Source: an uncultured bacterium (lineage in GTDB: Bacteria > Cyanobacteriota > Vampirovibrionia > Gastranaerophilales > Gastranaerophilaceae). Taken from it: 26,791 bases of DNA. The notes beneath the pieces are model-generated. The model was not told the origin of the DNA. It saw only the letters and a list, made by a program, of their open reading frames with translations, and ran no database searches. The position numbers were made by a program, and so were the translations under genes. Below are positions 22,023-26,791 of this stretch, one piece after another (the stretch's first letter is position 1; every line of letters starts with the position of its first letter). Location of the stretch: assembly GCA_900554385.1 (NCBI GenBank), contig USHE01000005.1, positions 1-26,791 on the forward strand. The letters are read 5' to 3'.

Positions 22023-22823
22023 ACAAAGATACTGGATTGTACAATAAGAGATGGCGGACATGTTACGGAGTGGAATTTTTCGGACGAGTGTGTTCGAGAA
22101 ACTTTTGAAACTGCGAAACTTTGCGATGTGGATTATTTTGAAATAGGATACAGAAATCATTCCTCAGGGAAATTTGCTCAATGCAAGAGTTCTGATTTGA
22201 CGGAATTATTGTCTGATAAAGGAAGTGTAAAGCTTTGCGTAATGGTCAATGCACGAGAATTTACCCGAGAAAATTTCCATTACGGAGATTACGCAGATGT
22301 TGTGAGAATAGCCTGCCACCCGTACGAGATTTCGCAAGGGGTTGAGTATTGCAAACTACTCACTGATATGGGTTATGAAACTATTCTTCACCTTATGGAT
22401 GTTGCACATATTACGGATGAACAGTTCTGTGTATTGAAAAATTGTGATAAAAATAATCTGATATATTTTGCAGATAGTTATGGCGCACTTTTACCAAATG
22501 ATGTTCGGAAGTGTTTCGATGTTTTACGTTCGCGGGGGTTTGAAAAAATCGGTTTTCACGGACATAATAACAAACAATTAGCGTTTATCAATACCTTAAC
22601 GGCAATTGAATGCGGGGCGTGTTGTGTGGATGTAACGGTTTACGGAATGGGCAGAGCTGCCGGAAACACTCCTGCTGAATTGCTTTTGAGCCAATTAGGA
22701 CGAGATATCGAGCCTTATATTAAGCTTATTGAAAAATATTACCTTGATTTTTATAGAAAAACTCCGTGGGGTTATTCTTTGAAAAATCTTGACGGCGGGC
22801 TTAGAAATTCTAAAGTTCAATAA
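22020..22823 (+). CDS. DRE-TIM metallolyase-family protein (HMGL/aldolase-like)
   Basis: A 267-residue TIM-barrel protein. LDCTIRDGGH near the N-terminus carries the family Arg10-Asp11 pair, and GFHGHNN (His180, His182) supplies metal ligands; DVTVYGMGRAAGNTPAELL is the classic closing signature. Such enzymes make or break C-C bonds next to a carbonyl with a divalent metal: HMG-CoA lyase, 4-hydroxy-2-oxovalerate aldolase, isopropylmalate and homocitrate synthases. The variant DCTIRDGGH is the one of aldolase/HMGL-like members. Ends soon after the barrel, without the C-terminal communication domain of aldolases that channel to a dehydrogenase, and no dehydrogenase is adjacent. The substrate is unknown. 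No ribosome site; the -10 box is 6 bases before ATG, so translation is probably leaderless. Confidence 0.8.
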   Translation: MTKILDCTIRDGGHVTEWNFSDECVRETFETAKLCDVDYFEIGYRNHSSGKFAQCKSSDLTELLSDKGSVKLCVMVNAREFTRENFHYGDYADVVRIACHPYEISQGVEYCKLLTDMGYETILHLMDVAHITDEQFCVLKNCDKNNLIYFADSYGALLPNDVRKCFDVLRSRGFEKIGFHGHNNKQLAFINTLTAIECGACCVDVTVYGMGRAAGNTPAELLLSQLGRDIEPYIKLIEKYYLDFYRKTPWGYSLKNLDGGLRNSKVQ

Positions 22824-22888
22824 ATCGGGTGTTTAAATGATTGCATCTTTAACTTATCAAGATATCATTGTGTAAAATGAGGTGAAGT

Positions 22889-25522
22889 ATGGAATTATCA
22901 GAACACGTCCAATATATTCTGCATTCGGCAAAAACAATAGTTTATGCAAGAGATTACAATAAAGTTGAACCAAAACATATAATGCTGTCATTATTTTTGG
23001 ATGAGAACGATTTGCCCAAAATTATACTTGAAAAAGTAGGGCTTGATAATCCCCGTATGATAAGGGATTATAATGCGGGAATTCCAAAGCAGGGACACCG
23101 CGGAGTTCAAAGAAGTCAAGATCCGCCTCTTGCTCAAAGCACAATTGACTTGCTTGAAGCCGCTGAAAAAGAAGCTCTTTCTTATGGCGATACAATTGTC
23201 AGTATAGAGCATTTATTTCTTGCTTTGTTTAAAAAGCCGTCTTCTGAAATGGAATATGTCTTTAAACAATACAGCATAAAGCCTAAAGAGCTTTATGTGA
23301 AGATGAAAGACGTTATTGCAGGTATGACCACCGTTGATATTGTTGACGGGAAAGCTGTTGAAACACAATCAGGAGGAATCGGTATGCAAGAAAATGCAAA
23401 AAACTCAAGTAAAGACAAAGAAGAAGAAAATCCGCTAGAAAAATATACAACAGATTTAACGGCGATTGCAGCAGAAAGCAAGCTTGACCCTGTCATAGGA
23501 CGTGATGACGAAATTCGCCGTGTAATACAGATTTTGAACCGGCGTTCCAAAAACAATCCTGTTGTTGTCGGTGAACCTGGTGTTGGTAAAACTGCGGTTA
23601 TTGAGGGGCTTGCACAAAGAATTATAAAGGGTGATGTTCCGGAAAGTCTTAAAAACGATAAAATTCTTTCGCTTGATTTAGGCGCACTTCTTGCAGGGGC
23701 GTCGTATCGTGGTGAATTTGAAGAACGTTTGAAAAAAGTGTTGAAAGCTATTGAAGAAAAAACGGATGATTTGATCCTTTTTATTGATGAAATTCACACA
23801 ATAATGGGTATGGGAGGTTCAGACGGGTCAGTTGATGCCGGAAACCTCTTAAAACCGATGCTTGCGCGCGGAATGATTCGTGTAATCGGGGCGACCACTC
23901 TTGATGAATATAAAAAATATATTGAAAAAGACAAAGCTTTGGAGCGTCGTTTTCAGCCAGTAGATGTTGATGAGCCTTCTGTTGAAGTTGCAATAAGTAT
24001 TATGCGCGGCTTGAAAAGTAATTACGAAGTATTCCACGGGATTAAAATTCTTGATGAAGCCATAGTTCAGGCAGTTAAATTATCTCATAGATATATCACT
24101 GACAGATATCTTCCCGATAAAGCTATAGATTTAATCGATGAGGCAGCATCTTCGTTAAGGATTAATATTGATACAACTCCTGAGGATATAGATATTTTTT
24201 CACGTGAAAAATTTCAGCTTGAAATTGAAAGAAGCACGCTTCAGGAAGAAAAAACAAAAGAATCTGAAAATAAGATTCAGCGTATAAATAAAAAAATAGA
24301 AACGCTTGACCAGAAAATTACCAAATTGCGTAATCAGTGGATTCAGGAGAAAAAGGTTATTAATACAGCGACAACAGTGAAGAAGAATTTGGAAATTTTA
24401 AAATCCCAGATGGAAATTGCGCAGAAAAAAGGGCAGGTGACAACAGCTCTTGAAGAAAAATACAAACAAATGCTTGCGATGGAGCAGAAGTTAAAAGAAC
24501 TTCAATCTGACAAATCTAAAAAACATTTGATAAAGGAATATCTTGACGGGGATGATATTTCGGCAATTGTCGCTAAATGGACAGGAATTCCTACGACAAG
24601 ACTTCTGGAGGATGAATCAAAGAAATTATTAAACATGGAAGATTTTATTCACGAACGTCTTATCGGTCAAACTGAAGCCGTTAATAAAATTGCAAATGCC
24701 ATAAGGCTTTCACGTTCAGGTCTGCGTGACAGTAAACGTCCTATAGGGTCTTTTCTGTTTCTTGGACCGACAGGTGTGGGGAAAACCGAATTGGGAAAAA
24801 CTCTTGCAGAATTTTTGTTTAATGATGAAGACGCATTGATACGTATTGATATGAGTGAATTTATGGAGAAGGCTGCAATTTCTCGTTTAACAGGTGCAAC
24901 TGCCGGTTATGTCGGGTATGAAGAAGGCGGACAGCTGACGGAAGCTGTACGAAGAAAACCTTATTCTGTTGTACTGTTTGACGAGATAGAGAAAGCTCAT
25001 CCTGATATTTTTAATATAATGCTCCAGATGTTTGATGACGGACGTTTGACGGACGGACAAGGAAAACTTATTGATTTTAAAAATACAGTTATAATTATGA
25101 CAAGTAACCTTGGCAGTGATATTCTTCTTGATAATAATCTTTCCGCTGCAGAAAAACATGATAAGGTGCATTCGCTTTTGCGTTCAAAATTTAAGCCTGA
25201 ATTTATAAATAGAATTGATGAAATAATTACATTCTCCCCTCTCACTCTTTCAGAGTTGGCGAGAATTGTTGAAATTCAGACTTCATCGTTGAAAAAGCGG
25301 GTTGAGGAGCAGGGAATGGAACTTGAAATTTCTGAGAATGCAAAAGCTTACCTCGCAAATGAAGGATACGAGCCTCTTTATGGCGCGCGTCCGCTCCGCC
25401 GTGTAATTCGTCAGGCGGTAGAAATTCCGCTTTCTATGAAAATACTTGCCAATGAATTTAAACACGGGGACAATATTGTTATAGATTGCGTTAGCGATGA
25501 ACTTGTATTTAATAAAGTTTAG
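22889..25522 (+). CDS. clpB: ClpB-type AAA+ disaggregase
   Basis: An 877-residue chaperone. An N-terminal Clp repeat domain (1-145) and a charged linker (150-185) lead to the first ATPase (Walker A GEPGVGKT 228-235; Walker B ILFIDE), a coiled-coil middle domain (about 425-545, with the typical QWIQEKK) and the second ATPase (GPTGVGKT 626-633; VLFDEIEKAH). The long coiled coil is ClpB-like, and the IGF/VGF loop used by ClpC and ClpA to dock ClpP is missing between TSNLGS and FKPEFINRIDEI. It should therefore rescue aggregated proteins with DnaK, not degrade them. GAGGTG lies before the ATG. I see no clear CIRCE or heat-shock operator. A TAAAAT box at 22873 is too near the ATG to be its promoter if the ribosome site is used. 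Confidence 0.93.
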   Translation: MELSEHVQYILHSAKTIVYARDYNKVEPKHIMLSLFLDENDLPKIILEKVGLDNPRMIRDYNAGIPKQGHRGVQRSQDPPLAQSTIDLLEAAEKEALSYGDTIVSIEHLFLALFKKPSSEMEYVFKQYSIKPKELYVKMKDVIAGMTTVDIVDGKAVETQSGGIGMQENAKNSSKDKEEENPLEKYTTDLTAIAAESKLDPVIGRDDEIRRVIQILNRRSKNNPVVVGEPGVGKTAVIEGLAQRIIKGDVPESLKNDKILSLDLGALLAGASYRGEFEERLKKVLKAIEEKTDDLILFIDEIHTIMGMGGSDGSVDAGNLLKPMLARGMIRVIGATTLDEYKKYIEKDKALERRFQPVDVDEPSVEVAISIMRGLKSNYEVFHGIKILDEAIVQAVKLSHRYITDRYLPDKAIDLIDEAASSLRINIDTTPEDIDIFSREKFQLEIERSTLQEEKTKESENKIQRINKKIETLDQKITKLRNQWIQEKKVINTATTVKKNLEILKSQMEIAQKKGQVTTALEEKYKQMLAMEQKLKELQSDKSKKHLIKEYLDGDDISAIVAKWTGIPTTRLLEDESKKLLNMEDFIHERLIGQTEAVNKIANAIRLSRSGLRDSKRPIGSFLFLGPTGVGKTELGKTLAEFLFNDEDALIRIDMSEFMEKAAISRLTGATAGYVGYEEGGQLTEAVRRKPYSVVLFDEIEKAHPDIFNIMLQMFDDGRLTDGQGKLIDFKNTVIIMTSNLGSDILLDNNLSAAEKHDKVHSLLRSKFKPEFINRIDEIITFSPLTLSELARIVEIQTSSLKKRVEEQGMELEISENAKAYLANEGYEPLYGARPLRRVIRQAVEIPLSMKILANEFKHGDNIVIDCVSDELVFNKV

Positions 25523-25584
25523 TGCAAATTGCGATTGTATTGGGTTGAGGAACAATGCGTCACTTAAATAGAAACTAAAATAAA

Positions 25585-25607
25585 AGCCGGATAATTTTTA
25601 TCCGGCT
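25585..25607 (-). terminator. Terminator, mainly for the minus-strand small gene
   Basis: AGCCGGATAA (25585-25594) pairs with TTATCCGGCT (25598-25607). On the minus strand it is followed by TTTTATTTTAG; on the plus strand there is no T-run. It therefore fits transcription coming from 25838, though it could also help end clpB. Confidence 0.75.
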
Positions 25608-25618
25608 GATTAATACAT

Positions 25619-25660
25619 ATAAACTTCATTACCGCATAGCGGTTTTCACTAAAAGTTTAT
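25619..25660. repeat. Nested hairpin downstream of the small gene
   Basis: An outer stem ATAAACTT/AAGTTTAT (25619-25626, 25653-25660) encloses a perfect inner hairpin ACCGC-ATA-GCGGT (25631-25643). It lies between the small gene and its terminator, in the 3' untranslated part of the presumed transcript. Confidence 0.5.
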
Positions 25661-25703
25661 GAGCTTTATACTGCTCAATCTCTTTCATATCCTAATCAAA
25701 CAG

Positions 25704-25838
25704 CTAAGCTTCAAGTGCTTTTTCTGTTTGTTCAATCTTTTCTGCCAAATCGTCGATTTGCTGTTTTACAAATTCAATGAATAATCCTATTTCTTCTTTG
25801 AAGCTGTACGCTCCGGGCCAAACTGTGTATCCGTACAT
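25704..25838 (-). CDS. Small hypothetical protein, 44 residues
   Basis: Read on the minus strand from ATG 25838, with AAGGAG 8 bases before it, to TAG. It begins MYGYTVWPGAY, a hydrophobic aromatic patch, and continues as an amphipathic helix KEEIGLFIEFVKQQIDDLAEKIEQTEKALEA with a heptad-like spacing of Ile, Leu and Phe, so a small coiled coil is likely. I do not recognise the family. The good ribosome site, the compositional pattern and the downstream minus-strand terminator support a real gene. The 500 bp between clpB and the U32 gene holds nothing else coding. Confidence 0.6.
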   Translation of the reverse strand: MYGYTVWPGAYSFKEEIGLFIEFVKQQIDDLAEKIEQTEKALEA

Positions 25839-25930
25839 TTATCGCACTCCTTATCTTGTCTAACCTTACATGAAAATTTACGGCAGACTTTAGAAAAATC
25901 TTTAGGAAGATTTGTTATATGTGAATTTTT

Positions 25931-25948
25931 TGTTACAATAATCTTATG
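25931..25948 (+). promoter_or_regulatory. Extended -10 promoter, leaderless spacing, for the U32 gene
   Basis: TGT-TACAAT (25931-25939) is followed by six bases and then ATG (25946). There is no purine-rich ribosome site. It is the third case of this layout in the window (19042, 22005). Confidence 0.6.
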
Positions 25949-26791
25949 AAAAAGATTGAACTTCTTGCACCTGCAAAAGACAAAGAAACAGCGTTTGCCG
26001 CAATTGATTGCGGTGCAGATGCTATTTATATAGGGGCATCTGATTTTGGCGCACGTCGGGCTGTGCCGAATTCTATTGATGATATTAAAGAAGTGGTTGA
26101 TTATGCACATAAGTTTTACGCTCGTGTTCATGTCACAATAAATACTATTTTGACGGATAGTGAATTAGAACAGGCTGTTAAACTTATTCATAAACTATAT
26201 GAAATAGGGGTTGATGCAATTATTGTTCAGGATATGGGTATTTTGAAACTGGCTGTTGACGGGAAACTCCCGCCTATCCAAATTCACGCGAGTACACAGT
26301 GTGATAACAGAACGTTAGAAAAGGTTAAATTTTTTGAAAATATAGGGGTTTCAAGGGTTATTCTTGCACGTGAACTTTCTATTGAGGAAATAAAAAACAT
26401 TTGCTCAAATACAAACGTGGAGATTGAAACTTTTATTCATGGCGCACTTTGTGTTTCATATAGCGGGCAGTGTTATATGAGTTATGCAATAGGCGGGCGT
26501 TCTGCAAACAGAGGGGAATGCGCTCAGGCTTGCCGTAAAAAATACACTCTTGTCGATGAAGATGGCAAAGTTATTGCAAAAGATAAATACCTGTTGAGTT
26601 TGAGAGATTTTAACGCTTCACGTTATATAGAAGAACTTATTGATGCCGGTGTGAAATCTTTTAAAATAGAAGGCAGATTGAAAGATATAAATTATGTAAA
26701 AAATGTCGTTGCTTATTACCGTCGTGAAATTGATAAATATGCATCCAAGATTTCTTCCGGTCGTGTGGAAGTTAATTTTGAGCCGAATGTT
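25946..26791 (+). CDS. Peptidase U32 family protein, N-terminal part (3' end outside window)
   Basis: The first 282 codons of a U32 protein run to the right edge. It begins MKKIELLAPAKDKETAFAAI and GADAIYIGASDFGARR, the usual TIM-barrel start. The family signature is clear: FIHGALCVSYSGQCYMS, GGRSANRGECAQACRKKY, followed by SFKIEGRLKDINYV. The conserved Cys residues around this block bind an iron-sulfur cluster in characterised relatives. Relatives act in 23S rRNA hydroxylation (RlhA) or oxygen-independent ubiquinone hydroxylation (UbiU/UbiV), and some were called collagenases; true protease activity is not established. The full length is unknown. A -10 box 6 bases before ATG and the lack of a ribosome site suggest leaderless translation. 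Confidence 0.92.
   Translation, partial: MKKIELLAPAKDKETAFAAIDCGADAIYIGASDFGARRAVPNSIDDIKEVVDYAHKFYARVHVTINTILTDSELEQAVKLIHKLYEIGVDAIIVQDMGILKLAVDGKLPPIQIHASTQCDNRTLEKVKFFENIGVSRVILARELSIEEIKNICSNTNVEIETFIHGALCVSYSGQCYMSYAIGGRSANRGECAQACRKKYTLVDEDGKVIAKDKYLLSLRDFNASRYIEELIDAGVKSFKIEGRLKDINYVKNVVAYYRREIDKYASKISSGRVEVNFEPNV

Noticed and set aside
22873..22878. TAAAAT as a leaderless-type promoter for clpB
   Set aside because: The gap to ATG is 10 bases rather than 6, and GAGGTG provides a ribosome site, so the pattern differs from the three leaderless candidates.

Overview
The window is AT-rich bacterial DNA with ordinary chromosomal genes on both strands and no phage, plasmid or CRISPR content. 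Four solitary prepilin-like proteins share a nearly identical N-terminus (FTLAEVLITLG-IGIVAAMT). With RseP, CtpA, ClpB, RNase HIII and small XRE regulators, this best fits a gut-type Vampirovibrionia/Melainabacteria lineage (Gastranaerophilales-like). That placement is inference from family resemblance, not a search.

Left part (1-6.6 kb): the end of a PilZ c-di-GMP receptor and its terminator; a minus-strand pair of membrane genes (DUF2157 and GDYXXLXY families), the first apparently starting at ATT; a CheD-like protein; then 500 bp without protein genes that holds nested inverted repeats, a 69-bp copy of the tRNA-Met 3' half, and the intact tRNA-Met(CAT). Next come prepilin 1, an XRE regulator with a 24-bp palindrome in front of it, a MATE exporter, and a decapitated second XRE gene facing the exporter.

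Middle (6.6-16.1 kb): enolase and the periplasmic protease CtpA converge on a shared terminator. Prepilin 2, a MITE-like repeat, the site-2 protease RseP and prepilin 3 follow. A tandem AbrB-like protein converges with a HIT-speE operon. Then come a small unknown gene with a GC-rich leader, another XRE gene divergent from prepilin 4, and a second longer MITE-like repeat.

Right part (16.1-26.8 kb): RNase HIII without its usual N-terminal domain is coupled to a class A penicillin-binding protein gene broken by an in-frame TAA in the glycosyltransferase domain. A frameshifted YkgJ-type cysteine-cluster gene, beta-carbonic anhydrase, ferritin with a leader related to the one at 14.3 kb, a membrane-anchored beta-lactamase-fold protein, a DRE-TIM aldolase/lyase, ClpB, a 44-aa small protein and the first 282 codons of a U32 peptidase-family protein follow.

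The least ordinary signals are: the two broken genes side by side; three genes whose extended -10 box lies exactly 6 nt before the ATG with no ribosome-binding site (probably leaderless); a homologous GC-rich leader before two unrelated genes; the two MITE-like elements; and the tRNA-Met 3'-half duplication, which looks like an abandoned integration site. I see no complete undescribed defence or biosynthetic system.
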